DNA of 64,000 nt from contig ML133488.1 in the NCBI GenBank assembly GCA_003864495.1, forward strand, positions 1,809,230 to 1,873,229, read 5' to 3'. Below, one piece after another: positions 10,537 through 24,225 of the stretch. This DNA comes from Nemopilema nomurai (lineage: Eukaryota; Cnidaria; Scyphozoa; Rhizostomeae; Rhizostomatidae). The stretch's first letter is position 1. Every line of letters begins with the position of its first letter. The position numbers and the translations under genes were made by a program. Under the pieces are notes generated by a model, which searched no databases, had not been told where the DNA came from, and saw only the letters and a program-made list of their open reading frames with translations.

Positions 10537-10800
10537 CTATACATTGCACTTTCCACCCGTCGTCAGCAACCTGGAAATCTCTCTGGAAACCGTTCCGGTT
10601 ACTTTGCCAAAAGTTTTTTGCAACACTTCAGTCGAAGTTGACATGGTTGTCGAAAATCTTCTGTGTTTCTGCAACTTTCTTCCACAAACAACACATCCAT
10701 TTTTAGACCGATAAATGTCTTCGGAATTTCCGATGCAAATATAAATGTGTAGAAAAGCAACAAAACATAGGAAAATGATCGAACAACTCGCCATTTTCAT
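10537..10800 (-). CDS. putative exon with CxxC motif, same strand as the protease-like ORF
   Basis: The ORF starts MKMASCSIIFLCFVAFLHIYIC, which resembles a signal peptide or a chance hydrophobic stretch. It continues with C-V-V-C-G-R-K-L and a Ser/Thr-rich segment ending GGKCN, after which GTATAG could be a splice donor. The CxxC...GGKC pattern suggests the first half of a zinc-binding module whose second half would be in a downstream exon. It may be the 5' exon of the element-like gene ending at 9398. Weak evidence. Confidence 0.3.
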   Translation of the reverse strand: MKMASCSIIFLCFVAFLHIYICIGNSEDIYRSKNGCVVCGRKLQKHRRFSTTMSTSTEVLQKTFGKVTGTVSREISRLLTTGGKCNV

Positions 10801-13800
10801 TTTCGCTAATTATCTTATGTCAAACGTTCAATTTTTGTTGTTGCTTTGACAGTCATTTGTCTTATACAACATAGGGATATCACATCATTTCTATTATGCG
10901 AGAAAAGCGCGAAAATGTGTGAGTTTAAAACGAGACCAAACTAATGCCTCCCCATCACTACAGGTTTAATTTCGTTGCTAGGGCCAGAACGAAAAGTTTG
11001 CCTTTGTTTCTCTGTGAGCTCTAAGCGCATGGCATGTGCAATTTTCCCCTCTGCTACATGAGTTGTTAGTTACTATATTCAAAAGAACTTTAGTTGACTG
11101 CGGAAGATTGTAACCGAATGGGGACGATAGGCCCAAACAAAACATAAATACACTATCGAGTCACGTGACTACTGAAGGACATGAATACAGCAGAGGGTTG
11201 CCCACACTTTCCCCTTCCTAAATAAACGAAATTCTATCAATAAGAGATAACTAAATGCGCAAGGCACCCCAAGGATTGGTGTCTGGTAAATAGCGTGGTT
11301 GTCTCTGCCGTCTCCTGGTCATTCTCTGTTTAAGTCACCATTTTGACTTCTTCATCTGTACCGGAATCTGACTATGAATAATCGCTATCTTCTGAGAAAT
11401 CATTCTCTCACTTGAATTTGTTTCGGCGTCCGATGCTGGGTTTTGGATGGGTTCATTTCGATATCCATTATCTACAACTGGTAAAAGGCGATCGTGATGA
11501 CGACCTCTTCTAGATCAATTAGCAGGGATTTATCATTATATGAATTAAGGGTGCATATTGCAATCCTTGGCTGACTCAACCTGCACTCAATTTTGCTGTG
11601 TGAATAGCTTCATCGATGTCTAACAGAGTTGGAACAGAGAATGTCTCCTGTCCTTCTCCTGTGGTTTGTAAAAGACGCCCCTAAACTCGAGGAAACAGTA
11701 TAGTTTCATCGGCGAATGTCAGAATGTCTGATTTGAATGTCGTTTGCCAGATAGCGCAACAATCTGTGCGATGGAATCAGGTCATGGGTTCTTCCTCTGC
11801 CAAACAGGACTGCTGTTTCTCTGTGGATTATATCCTCGCTCGTTGCTCTCTTTCAGTTGCCACGGATTGCTGTTTTTTCGCGCTAGTGTTTCTGAGTTAT
11901 TTGAATCGATGGACTATCATTGCGCAAGCTTGACCTTTGAGTTACACTGGTCGGGTGATGCAGCTTGAATGTTTTTGCACAGTAGAGAGCTCGGCACTAG
12001 TGCATTTTGCGTAAGCCTTTGTTAAAAAAACAAATGTCGAAATTTGTTGATTGACACTAATGCACCACCAGATGCTATTGAGCAATAACATCTCCAAAGA
12101 TATGACATGCCTGAACCTTTCGGGATATGACATTTAGCTATTATTACCATATGGTTGTTGTGTTGTGCGGCTCTGTTTGTTGCTGATTGTTGGTTAACAG
12201 TAAACTTTGCTTTTCAAAATGTCATATCTGCCAGCAAAGTAGGGGCTGTGAGTGGTGACAGAGAAATAAACTCCGGATACTTTTGTTGTTGCCCAAAGCT
12301 AATGGTTTGACTGACTGGTGCAATGGCACTTTTTGCACGGGTCTGGGCGCGCCCCTGTATTATTGAACTATAATATCGTCAACTCCAATGCTTGCTGTTG
12401 TTGTTGACGATTCGTTTCGAGTATCAAGATTTATTTCCGAGATTTCCAGATGTATTGAATGATTTGTAGATTTCTACGAGATTTCTATGAGATTTCTTAG
12501 ATTTTATCAATTTTCTAAAGTTTTCAAAGTTTTATCAATCTTTCGAAGGATTTCAAAATTTCACCAATTTTTAAGTGATTTTGATAAATTTTTTGGTAAT
12601 TTTTGAAGGTGTACGAGATTTTTGGGAGTGATTCAACCGTCGGAAAATACAACAAAACTGATTTCTTCCAAGTAAGAAGGTTAATTGCTCTTGACAGAAA
12701 AGCGGTTGTTCAAAACAAAAGGATGATTGTTGCTTAGCAATTAGTCTAGTGATAGCCCTTTTAATTAGGCTTTCTCAGTCTCTTATCTTATACATGCTTT
12801 TAATGATAAGCTGTTAATTAATGGCGCTGTGCGTATCAAAATCCATCTCTAAGATCTACTGCCTAATGATCAGTGCTCTTGGCAACTTTTTCAAGGTTCA
12901 GATGTCAGCATTTACCCGGTATTTCAACAGTGGGCCTAGATTGATGTCTGATACTTCAAAACCGCATCATCATTAACTTCCTTAATTCCAGCAAAGACAT
13001 AATCATAGTCAGCAATAACACCAATTTAATTATCATTCTCGTATGAATCTTTACACATAATTTCTTCTCTGTCGATTTTATCGAAGTTATATTGGTAGTT
13101 GCAAGCCTTTGCGAAAGAATTAATTATCGTCTCTCAGTATTAATCAATTTGGCCTATTCGGAACAAGTGTCACAATATTTTATCAATATTATTAGAGTTA
13201 TTGCTATTGTTCAGAGACAGGTTCTCTTTCTTGTTGTCCACGTCGGGGATGTTAAACAAAGATTGCATTTCAGAGCATTTGATCTTCAAGAGACTGAAAT
13301 CCGACTTCATTTCTGGATTGTGGACTTTCTTGCCAGCGGAGGCTCCAGCATGTGGTTAGAAAGTGTGGCTAAACGGCACAGACACCTATTACAAAGAAAG
13401 TTCTCTTCAATAAATATGATAAGGTTTTCTTAGTTGCAATGTTGGTACCATTATTTTTCCTTTTAATAGCTGGAAGTAGAGTTTGTGAAAGCCTCTCTAC
13501 GTAAAACATCTTATTTCGAATTTGATCAAGCAAACCTGCTTTTCATTATGTTTACAATAAGTATTATGTTACTTTGTCATTTATCCGAGTTAAATGAAAT
13601 TGCTTTTTCCACAGCTTTTGGGCCGGCAAGGATTTTACAAGGATTTAAAGATTTCCATTCTTTAAGATTTCATCCCCAGACAATATTTTTTATCTTAAGC
13701 TCATACTCTTGCGAAATCCACCAACAATTATCAATTTAGAGCAGAAGTTGGCAAACATTAAGTCAACATTCTTTACCTAAAGGTATTAAGAAACATCGTT

Positions 13801-14720
13801 AGTTTTCAACTAAAAACTAGGAAATTTGAATCCGGTAGCATTAGAAAAATCTTGGTTTCTCTCTTCTCCACCTTAATTTTCACAAAGAATTTTTAGTACC
13901 ATTGTTAAAAGATTAGTTTACTTTAATCTTGTCTTTGTAGAAGTAGATATCTAATGTTTGTGATTGAAATATTTGTAATTTACATAAACCAAATTTGTTC
14001 ATGGCAGCTTGATAGTTTAGAGATAAAATGGCGATTTCGTCCTGATCTTTTGTTTTGCCTCCATTACATCAAAACAGAAGTTCATTTGTTTGACGACTGC
14101 CACAGGGGGGAGAATGAAGTCGTCATTTAATCCACAGGGTGCTTAATTTTGCTGATAGATCATTGTATGTAGGCTAAGTTAATTTGAGTTAAAATAGTTT
14201 GAAAAGTGTCAAAATTTAAGTCAAGGTGAATAGTTCGACATCTAAAGATGCCATAAAAGATGAAGCTGTCCTGGTCTGGTGAGAACTACGTGGTAGGGGG
14301 CAAGCCCCTCTTCAGTACCTCGTTGGTTGAAAGCAAAACCCAAAGGCATTGTTGTTCTCAACGGAAGAATTCCGTCAGGTATGGAGCCTGTAATACTTCC
14401 TTAGTTATAAGTTCTTTGACTTCGACTTTTGTATTTTGTATTCAGTTACATCTCGAGAGCAATACGTAAGCTGTTGAAAATTCGAAATTCCAACCATTGC
14501 TTATATAGTCACATTTGTTACATTTCTTCCTTTACACTTTTGAGCCTGTGTGTTTTCGCAATTGATGGGAAAGGTTTTTAGCTACCAGCAGATTTGTACT
14601 TTGGTGTATATATATCTTTACTTTATATCTTTATATATATCTTTTGTTTTCAGCCGGTAGTCAAAGTTGGCTCTGTCATTTGGTGTCCAAGATAGTGAAT
14701 TCTTCAGTCTCTACCACCCG
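10801..14720. other. gene-poor interval with decayed repeat sequence
   Basis: No supportable gene. At about 12410-12640 the DNA is rich in GAGATTTC-like motifs and contains GGTGTACGAGATTT, the same motif found inside both ends of the transposon at 4409-7260, so this may be the end of a related element. Short acidic and Ser-rich readings on the minus strand near 11240-11420 are broken by stops. Confidence 0.4.
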
Positions 14721-14988
14721 ATTGATCATTGCTTCGGTTTGATCATTGCTCCGGTTTGATCATTGCTCCGGTTTGATCATTGCTCCGGTTTGATCATTGC
14801 TCCGGTTTGATCATTGCTCCGGTTTGATCATTGCTCCGGTTTGATCATTGCTCCGGTTTGATCATTGCTCCTGTTTGATCATTGCTCCTGTTTGATCATT
14901 GCTCCTGTTTGATCATTGCTCCTGTTTGATCATTGCTCCGGTTTGATCATTGCTCCGGTTTGATCATTGCTCCGGTTTGATCATTGCC
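14721..14988. repeat. 17-bp minisatellite, about 16 copies
   Basis: The unit GTTTGATCATTGCTCCG repeats head to tail, with 14 full units from 14737 to 14974 plus partial units at both ends. Four adjacent units end in CCT instead of CCG, showing local spread of a variant. Every unit has the palindrome TGATCA. There are no spacers, and no ORF runs through it. Confidence 0.95.
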
Positions 14989-17567
14989 AGGACTTGTATG
15001 CGCAATGTGACGTATGTTTTGCCCGTACTCCGAGTTTAGAGAATGTCACAGAACAAGAAACGGCGCTTGATTATCCAGTTTCGCTTCAAGCCATGCTATA
15101 CTATCTCTTGGAGCAGTGTCGCTACGGATACAGATAAAACTTCTATCGATTTGATTAGTTCTATGGAAGTTTTAGAACGCAAGAGAACATTGTAGCTTAA
15201 ATGGTAGCAGTTTACCGCTAAAACACTGGGGTTTAGTTGTTCTGGTGAAATGTATTCCAAAGGTGTCAGCTGAAGGAACACTGCTCGTAGGGTTTTCGCT
15301 TTCACCAAAGCTGGGTGCGCTGTCTGTTCTCGCCAGCTAGTGATGTTGGTCGCTATTTGCTGATGCATTTTGCCACTTACAGTCAGAAGAAGACGCTGCT
15401 TCGGTAGAACATTCCAATATTTAAGCGTATCTTTCTAAATATAGAGAATTATCCTTAAATTGCCCTGTTATTCTGCAGTTTAGACACCAGTGCTACTTAG
15501 ATTCCTTGTCTTGTCTAATATCTATTTAGTCAACTTTTGCAAGCAGTGTTGCCTAATTCTTCAGTTTTTGATAGCAGCAATGACTTAAAAAGAAACCCAT
15601 CAATCCAATACCAATTATATTTTGCTCCTTTGTAAATTATCGTAGTTTTCTGCATCAGTGCTTCGTCGCTTTTTTGACATGCGACAGAAATTCGAAATTG
15701 ATATTTAATTTAACTATTTTAGTTTAGTCATTTCAGTTTGTCCCTTGCAGAATTTCAAAACTTATGGAAGAAGTGGCTTGCTTCATGGTATAGTTTATCG
15801 AAAAAGTTATATTATCGTAAAAATTATATTCCATGCTTATGTTATCGTTATACCATTATCATATATTATTTTAGAATCAAAATAGTATTCTTTCGATTTT
15901 TATAGTCTGGGACAATGCTTTGCAATGATTCACTAAATTATTGCCTTGCTTATTATAATCAAATTTTTATGGTTTACATTGGTTTACAGCTGTTTTCTCG
16001 CCTCGCTTTTTGTTTGTTCACAATACAGCAGTGCTCCAAAGATGTTTTGAGGTTGCTGACTGCTTGCAAATTTAGGCCCAAGTTTTTGGCCTTTTAAGGA
16101 CTCGCAGCAAGGAGCATGCACAATTTGTTAACAGAGCCAAGCTATTTCTCTTGAGAGAAAATATGTTCATTTGTATTATGTATTAAACCCAACGTTACAA
16201 GAATTAACTTGCTTTTCTGCATTGAACCAAGGTATTCGCTATTCGAATGCAGCCGGCTTGATTTCGTTCTCTTGAGACCTTTTCGGCGACCTCAACTGAA
16301 GTGACAAGTTTGAGCAGAGTGTAATCGATGACCCTAACCAAGTGGCTGTAGTGCTTTCACCTGCGCAAATATTTATCCAAAGGAGGAGAAAGGGTTTTTT
16401 TTAAAGTCCTCTGCCACGAGGTTGCAAGATTTTCTTTTTATTGCTTCCCATATGGCTGGCCTTAGGATTTTCCCAAAGTCACACTTGAAGGATTTGTGCT
16501 TTTGCAGGTGCTGTTTGTAATTTGATGGAAACAAAGTGGAGTTCCTAGTTCAACTTGAAACGCGCCAAGGTAGGAGGGTAGAATTCGATGCAAGAATGAA
16601 AGATTGTAACCATAAAGATATGTTTATTATATTCTGCATATTACTAGGCTAAGTCGAAAGGAAATGAGACCGAAGCTATGAAGCAGTTTAACGTAGAATA
16701 TTGCGTTTTGTGCATCAATAATTTAATACTCATCAGATTCATAATGCGCAAGTTATCTAATAAGTAATAACCATTGTTTTATAAACTACATTTTCTGACG
16801 AGAAGATGAGTTATGTTATATTTTCAATACAAAATGCAATGAAATACTCTTTCTTAGCGTTACCAGCTATTACTAGTGCTATCCAAGTAGATTTGAGCTT
16901 CTAGAGCTTACTTTTTATATGGCACTAGGACAAGATTTCTTTGCTAGGCCAACGATCCCCTCTTTTTCAATCCAGTAAAAGGTTAGGTGAGCTGCCAGGC
17001 TTTACTCCTTCTGAGAAAATACAATAGCTCTAAAACTACCCCTAAGGAAATAAGGGAGGTTAGTCCTGGAAGCCTGAAGCTCTCATTTTCCTCCTCCATG
17101 GTGTTTTTTACCCTTGAGATATAGTTTTATCCATTTGCAACTGACGCAATATAGAGCATCAAGCCTTGTCGAAACGAGGTTACGTTCGACTCTGATAAAG
17201 ACTTCTGATATACTTCTAATTAGTAAAATATACTTGTAAGTCACCTAAAAACTGTGAGGAATTCAATGCAAATAGGGAGGGGACGTGTAGCTGATTTGAA
17301 ACTAGGTCAGCAGGTCACATGAAAGAATCTCCGAAGAAGCCGTGATGCATTGTTTAAGAAGAACAATCTTCTTTGCTCAGCTGGTGCATTAGTTAGGGTT
17401 CTAAACCCCCAGTAGTTGAAAATGCTTTGTAATCATCTGCCATGTCATGTGCCCTATTACATGCTCTCTTCTGATACAACATACTCCCTTGATCTGTGCT
17501 CCTCGACGCCATATTGGCACTGAACGAGTCTATCATTTCTGCTTTGTCCAATTAAGGTTAACTGTTT
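14989..17567. other. intergenic, no gene seen
   Basis: AT-rich DNA with short scattered ORFs lacking domain features or splice structure. It lies downstream of the minus-strand FReD gene and may include its 3' UTR. Confidence 0.4.
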
Positions 17568-20500
17568 TCATCTGTAAAATTTCAGCTTCATTTCTGAGAA
17601 AAAGACATTCCCATGACTATTATACAGGGTCCACCAACCCATGTACGCTGCGGAGGTTGTGCTTGATGCTGGGTAGAGTCCGTTCAAGTTGGCCGCGTGA
17701 CATGCATTGTACCACCAGCCAGCCCTCCAACGTTGGGCACAGTGATCGGACCCAATGTCATTGTCTCGATCATATGTTGAGAATTTCATTCCATTGTGAA
17801 CAGTCATAGCATCACCAGCATTCCCTAACAACATAACATTGCTGGTATCTCTACATAACACCTTACGTGATATCTATAAGTACGTTCCTATCAATCTTTG
17901 TTTGTGCTGGATTTTATTTCTAACTATTAAGATCTGTTTCACAATATCTTAACAAAACTTTAATTTACCTAATTTAATGAAAGGGCCATCTCAGGCTCTT
18001 TTATAAGAATAAAATTTGTCGGTTTCCTAAGACGATCGAAGCTCTCTCAACTTGAGTATTTGAGAGAGACAGACTTTCCCGACTATCAATTGAATGCTTT
18101 TCACCTTCGTTCATTTCTCAATATTCACATATTCCCCCTAAATATATGTGACAAAAATCCTAAATATTGATAGTCTCTGGGGAGTGGTCCTTTTTCAAAG
18201 AAGACTCAATTAAGTTTAACCCCAATCACCATTTATCAAATGTCTCTTTTTGTTAAAGATATAGATTGCCGAATCGATTCTTCCTGAAGATCAATAGGTT
18301 TCCGAATGCAAACACATGGTCATTTGTTTGCAATTCACTCAGCGCAAGCATCTTGTCTAACTCGTACGCATAAAACTGCAAAATATTTACGCCTTTGAAA
18401 GGGCTGATCTCTAGCATGTAGATGATTTGCACAATCAGTTCGTGTCAAAGCAAACTGTTGGGAATTAGGTTTGCTATCAAAGATTCCGCAATTAACAGTT
18501 ACAGTTACAGTATGGAGACAAAAGTACTGTCGAACAGATAGGTCGAAGGAAAAAACAAGGAATGTGCGCTCTCCTAGACAAACCTAACTGCTTGGCAACA
18601 CTCTATGAAATAAATGCAATGATTCCTCTCTGCATGTTCAGGTCTATGTTTCGTAAAGTAGGGCCTCTTGTTGACTTACCTGCATATGTGCCTAAGGCCA
18701 ACCGGTAGCCAGACGCTTCGTCACCAACTTCAAACGCCGAGTACTCTGCATAAAACAGAGATGATGGACTGTTATGATGTTTGAAATCGACTCGCAGAAT
18801 TGCCCCTCTTCCTGGTGCAGCCAGTCTGTGCAATGTATCAAGGCCGATCCAAAAGTTTCCTCTCGGATTGCCGAATCCACTCTTGTACGATGCCCAGTCT
18901 CGATAGAAGTCGACACTGCCATTAATTTGTCTTTGGAAGACAATCCAGTCTTGACTGCCGTATATGAAGTCACAGTAAACAATGGTCTTCCAGTATGGGT
19001 CCGGCTTTATCTCGTACATTCCGCTTGTTGTCTCTCCAGACCTCTTTACGTCTCCGCAACCTGCCGACGATAGGACAGTTAGCATGTATGTGCGACTGGG
19101 ATCTTCAATGAACTACCAGCGATTTTCAGTGCGTCCAAAACAGTTCTACCCAGTGATTATTTCAAGGTCAGAATTTCCTACCTATTTTGCAGCTATCGCT
19201 TTGTTCAGTTGTAATAAAGGAACTAACCTGACACGAAGAGCTCTTCATGAAGAAATTTCATATGCGTTTAACAAGCACAGCTTAAGGATAGGCTCTTTTG
19301 TGCTTAAAGCCCAAATACGAAATCAATAGCCTGTCACAATCCGTAATGACAGCTTCTGAAATAGCTTTCGAACCTGAGAAATGTTCGTGACTAAATCATT
19401 AGCTGTCATAAAAGAAACTTCATAATAACATTATTGAACTTGGCATCATAACTTTAAGCCCTTCACTAATTGTATTGCTTGGTAGGGTAGCCATGCCATT
19501 TTAGGCCCTGTCATATTAGCAATAAGCTCTTAATCTTCTTGCCTTCTTTTCAGGCTTCAAAGTGTATAGTTCCAAAAAGTATATTGAAACTACTCAGCAC
19601 GGCTTTATATGCCTCATTTATTAATCAGAGAGCCTTTCATTAGACAGATGAACACGCTGTCTGACAAGATACGGCAAAAAACGTCAATTAGATGCGATTG
19701 CATCAAAAATCATATCATCCACCTATCAAAACAACTGAAAACAAAGCAATGACCAGCTTTTGTTCTATTGAGAAAATGCACTTGATCAACTCGCAATTCT
19801 TTGTTGCTACTGACTCATTATTGCTATTGTCTCGGCAAGTTGATAACGGTAACCTTGCCAACTTTTTTGTTGAGCGCATGATTTATTCATTGGTTTGTTT
19901 GATAATTGGCTAATCGACTCAATCATGTTTATCCCAACTATTCTTCTTGAATTTTCCCGCATCAATACTGTTTTCGTCTTTGCCTTCTTTTAAAGCGAAA
20001 GCACCCATAAAGCCCTGCTAGTTTTTGGGTCTGTGAAAGTAACGATTGACGACAAAAGCTGTCAATTAATCAGTCCATCAGGCATTACAGTCAATCAGTC
20101 AATCAATCAATTAATTCTACGATAGTTTTGAAAAATACGCACCTTGCTTCAATCTTTCACAGTGTATCCCGTAGTAAAGATGGGAGCATGTACACTTGTA
20201 CCCTCTTGAATCGCACGTATCTTCGCACATGGCGCCATTTTCACACGGAGACTTCATGGAGCAGACTGGTCCTTTCTACAAATCAAGAAAATGTTTTCAA
20301 CGTTACCATTTCTATTACCTTCTGATGAATGCATTCTTAAACTCAAGAAATAATACTCCATAGTCATTCGGAGACAGTGTTTAGTCAAATGCAAGGGTAT
20401 GACCAGCATTTATTTAAGAATACCCGATCGTATTTATGGATAATGACACTAGCATCACAGGGCTACACTCACATTCGACTTTCCGTCATCTGTCGTTAGA

Positions 20501-20814
20501 TAAACCTGTCCTGCTCCATGCCTCAACAGCGCAATGCTCTCATTGAGACTTCTTTCCAGCAAGTGACAGGTCTTTGTACCAATGTTGAAATTCAGAGAGC
20601 GACATGTGGGCCAAGAGAGACATTCTAGTGCGCACTCTCGCACTGTTCCTGAGGAGACTGTCTTCAATGCTGTCCCACTGTCGATGGTGTTGTTGAGAAT
20701 AACACTGAAGTCAGCGTAAAACTTGCAAGGCAGCCTTGTTAAGCAAAGGCATTTTCTATTTATCAGGATCGTTATCACCATTGCACCAAAGCAGACTATC
20801 GTTGTCTCTTTCAT
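17568..20814 (-). CDS. secreted PAN-EGF-fibrinogen-domain lectin, copy A (4 exons)
   Basis: Exons 20814-20473, 20275-20143, 19060-18680 and 17824-17568 all have GT-AG junctions and join to 370 codons plus stop. Exon 1 gives a hydrophobic N-terminus (about residues 5-19) and a PAN/Apple-type domain with its Cys pattern. Exon 2 is one EGF module ([13 protein letters not shown] ... C-T-C ... C) with an extra Cys. Exons 3-4 form a fibrinogen C-terminal domain starting CGDVKRSG, with [15 protein letters not shown] and, near the end, FSTYDRDND (calcium site) and [14 protein letters not shown]. Such proteins are extracellular, often sugar-binding recognition lectins; ligand unknown. The start matches that of copy B. 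The coding exons and intron lengths mirror copy B at 24677-30678. Confidence 0.88.
17825..18679 (-). other. intron 3 of FReD copy A, 855 bp, same length as in copy B
   Basis: It lies between the two fibrinogen exons. The corresponding intron of copy B (29567-30421) is also exactly 855 bp and nearly identical by eye. Confidence 0.8.
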
Positions 20815-23384
20815 ATTGTTACCCTGAATCCGTTGGTATTCTACTCCTTCACCGGCGACTTTCACTATGTGACCTTCGTGTGAAATAGCAACTCATTTAA
20901 ATCAATTCAGCCACAGGCACTAAGGCCTGTCGAAGTGGGACAAGTTTGACTAAAGGTGGTCGTTGTCAAGGTGCTTTATAATGCCAATTTACCAGAATGT
21001 TCAGGTACCATTGTATTTGAGACTATAACGTGGGAAGACAAAATTTCCCTCTATGCTACATACAGCGAGAAACTAGCTAAGCAAAATATTTTCGTTTCAC
21101 TGTCATCTTTATGAACAGTCTCAGTTAGCCTGTAGCTTCGGAACTTTTTAGGGACACCAAATTCTCTCAAGATCAAGATCACAAATCTGCTTTTATCCTT
21201 AAATCGATATATTTGGACCGTGGCCTAGAACTTGCGTTGCTGCACTGTCTCGAAACCTTAACACACGTACTTTTATAAAACATTTCATTCCTAGCACATG
21301 TAATTTTGCCAGCGTGCTATTGCTCTGATATTATTGAATGGCAACGAAGAAAGACAACCTCTACATGAATCTGTTTAAGCTGTAATAACTTCGCCATTTC
21401 ATAAAGCATATTATAGAAACCAGGTAATCCTCAATTGTCTCTTTTTAGCCTTCCAATTCAATGCTTACTTGGCTTCCTCTTGTTTGGTTTGAATTTTTGC
21501 TTCAAGATTTCTCTGGATGCGTCCCTGGCCCAAACTCAGCCAACGCGTCTAAACCAGTGTATGTCAAATCACAGAGCAGCCTGGCATGCCAAAACGTAGC
21601 CTTTACGTCTATAAAGCATCATCTTGCTGCTGCGTCAGTTACTCTTCAAGACATTGCTAAGACACCCACTGACACACCTTTCCGCCTTTTCAAAAACGAA
21701 GTTTGGAAAACAACCTTATCTGAACACTATCTGTCCCGAGGAAGAACATAGCATGACAGAAGAATGAAGAAGATTTTTTATCACAATTGGATTCTCTTAC
21801 TGTGAGTTTGCTCTGGAATGTTGAAAGCAACATGAAACTTGAAAATGTCACAAGACTATGGCCATGTTCTTCCAAAAGTCGGGAATGTTTAAAAATTTCC
21901 TCTGAAAAGGCTTATTTGCTTATTTTGTTGGCTGTAATGATATATGCGTCCTTTCATAGTAGCTAAATAAAATCTCTTCTGAACCGAGCTGCATATAAAT
22001 ATTGACGCAAAGAGGCTAATCTTTTTTAAGCGTTTTCCGAATTTCTAAAGGGCCTGGACCCCAAGCCACTCCGCTACTCAGCGCCCTCACGTTTAAATCG
22101 CTCCCTGGTCCCTGGGCCCAATAGACATATTTTCATTCACGCCTCTTTCTTCCTGCCCTTTATCACCAAAAATACATTTAGAGATGACAGTGCTATTTTA
22201 TTAACATACCTTCCCTTCCTCTACAGCATCAGCTTGGTCTACAGCCAACCAGGTGTCAATTGTCTTTATATCTGCTTCTACCTGGCGAAGAAGATAATTT
22301 CAGTTTTTTTCTGTATCAAAGAAATGTGCAGACAGCTATTGCCTTTTTCGTATATTTTAGCCATGTTGTACATGAAGAAGGGGCAATTTTTGTGTTTACA
22401 AATATAGTGACTTCGCCTTGCTCTACAATGTGTTTTGTAGCAAAACAATAGCCATTTACATGACTTTAACTTTCATCTTTTTTACAATGAGGTATTAGTT
22501 TACAAACTGGCTTTTGTCAAGGTTAAACAAAAATTTTATACACAAGTTTTTGAAATTCTTTTTTTTGTTCATAAAGATTCTATCACAGCAAAAAAACTTC
22601 GATCCCGGTTAATCTTCATTAAATTTGCGTCGTAAACTTTGGCTCTTTACTGCTATAACACGAAGCGGGCATGTAGCTTTTCGGAATGTTCAACAGTACA
22701 ACAGGGTCCATCATACCTACAAAGTAATACTGTAACTTACTAGAGAACCATATCAGTCAAAGTAGACTACCGATGTCGCTTAATTATGAGCTTCATTTGC
22801 AACATCTTTTAGAGACCCCAGATTGCCTCAAAACATTCGCAGATAACGACTTTGTTATCATTGGGCATACTAGCTTGTCTTCTCATATAAGAGCTTGAAA
22901 GTATGTCTACATAACTTTGCAGGATCTCATTCTAAGGAGACAAAAAGGGTATCTCTTTTCACATGGTTTGAAGTTGACGCCAATTGGTTTAACTATTATA
23001 ACCATTAACTATTACTATCTATCTTAACCATTTACTTTTATGAATATGAGAATGGTCTGTCTTTTTTGGCAAATATAAACTTCCCTACTCTTTGATATTT
23101 GCGGTAGGATTTTTCACATTTTTGTTTTGCTCAAATAAGTTTGCTAGCTTAGCAAGTAAGTAGATAGCTTTCGATTCCCAAAATACTCTTTCCCGAACAT
23201 ATGGGTCTTTGTCTGAACCGCTGTACAAAGGAGCCTTTTATTTACGATGCCTGTCGAAAATCGCCTCTCTTCCCTTGACATGATTCTAAGTTGACCACTG
23301 GTGAAGTCATTTTTAACTTGCAGCCTCACTGTATTGCCACGAAGGGGGTTTACATCGTTTCAGTGTTTTTTAAGTTACCTTTTT

Positions 23385-23404
23385 GGGGGGGGGTGGGGGG
23401 TGGG
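23385..23404 (+). repeat. G-run, possible quadruplex-forming sequence
   Basis: Nine Gs, T, six Gs, T and three Gs in succession. It fits a G-quadruplex-capable tract only loosely and can also be a simple low-complexity run. Confidence 0.4.
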
Positions 23405-24164
23405 TTGTCAATTAAATTTGGGCATCTTTGATCGCAACTGGACCCACCTTCCAATGAAAACAAAATGTGCTGCCTTTGGTGAATTTAAGGAAAGATATCG
23501 ATTTGCAGGCTGTGCCCCCCCTCCTACGGCCCCCTGTCACTACATCCTTGCTTTGGGCTCTATCATATCCTCTCTAACACCGGCACAAAAAGCCCTTAAT
23601 CCAACAGTCCAAGTCTCAAATCTTCGGTCATAACAAAAGCTTCGATACGTTGGTTTAGCCTACGTTTTCTGTGCCCGAGATGAAAAATGCTTTACTTTAG
23701 AATCCATAAGATCTACAACGAAGTTTTGCAAGTTTCTTCCATTCTCATTATCAACAACAGATTATCTTTTTCCAGAAGAGTATAAGCCTTTAGGTATCTT
23801 ATGTTCGGAATCTTGACTAGAAAACATGACTCTGTGCATTTTTGTTCAATAAACACGCCTTAGCAACTGCTTTTACAAAGATTTTTATTGTTATAGTTGC
23901 TCCCCCTGATTCATACCGAAATGATTCAGTGCCAAATAGTATTGCCTTTCTAAACAAACATTTAGCTTATTTTGCCAGCTTTAAGGCTTTTTGTTCCTCT
24001 TCCTGATTATGATTATGAGAATATGCGCTTTTTTCTATTCACCATGCAAGGAAGTACCGAGAAGCTGGACTGCAAAAAATCAGACCTCTATTAGCAGGTT
24101 TCCATATGAGACAGTGTTAAACCTCAATATATTATTTAAAAGCAGGTGTCAATTTTTAAGATAT

Positions 24165-24225
24165 AATTATATATACATATACAAATGATAATATATATAT
24201 TAATAATATATATATATATATAAAC
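24165..24225. repeat. AT-rich dinucleotide microsatellite
   Basis: Runs of TA/AT repeats such as ATATATAT interspersed with a few other bases. Confidence 0.8.

Noticed and set aside
14721..14988. Possible CRISPR array
   Set aside because: Units are contiguous with no spacers, and the DNA is animal; it is a minisatellite.
18692..19073. ORFs antisense and out of frame to FReD exon 3
   Set aside because: Same shadows appear at the inverted copy; the spliced fibrinogen frame explains the conservation.
19692..19913. Duplicated ORF in FReD intron 2 (also 28326-28547)
   Set aside because: It occurs in both copies only because the intron is duplicated; no domain and no start context.
21461..21751. 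ORF in the spacer between the lectin genes
   Set aside because: No signal peptide, domain or splice structure; it is not duplicated with the arms.
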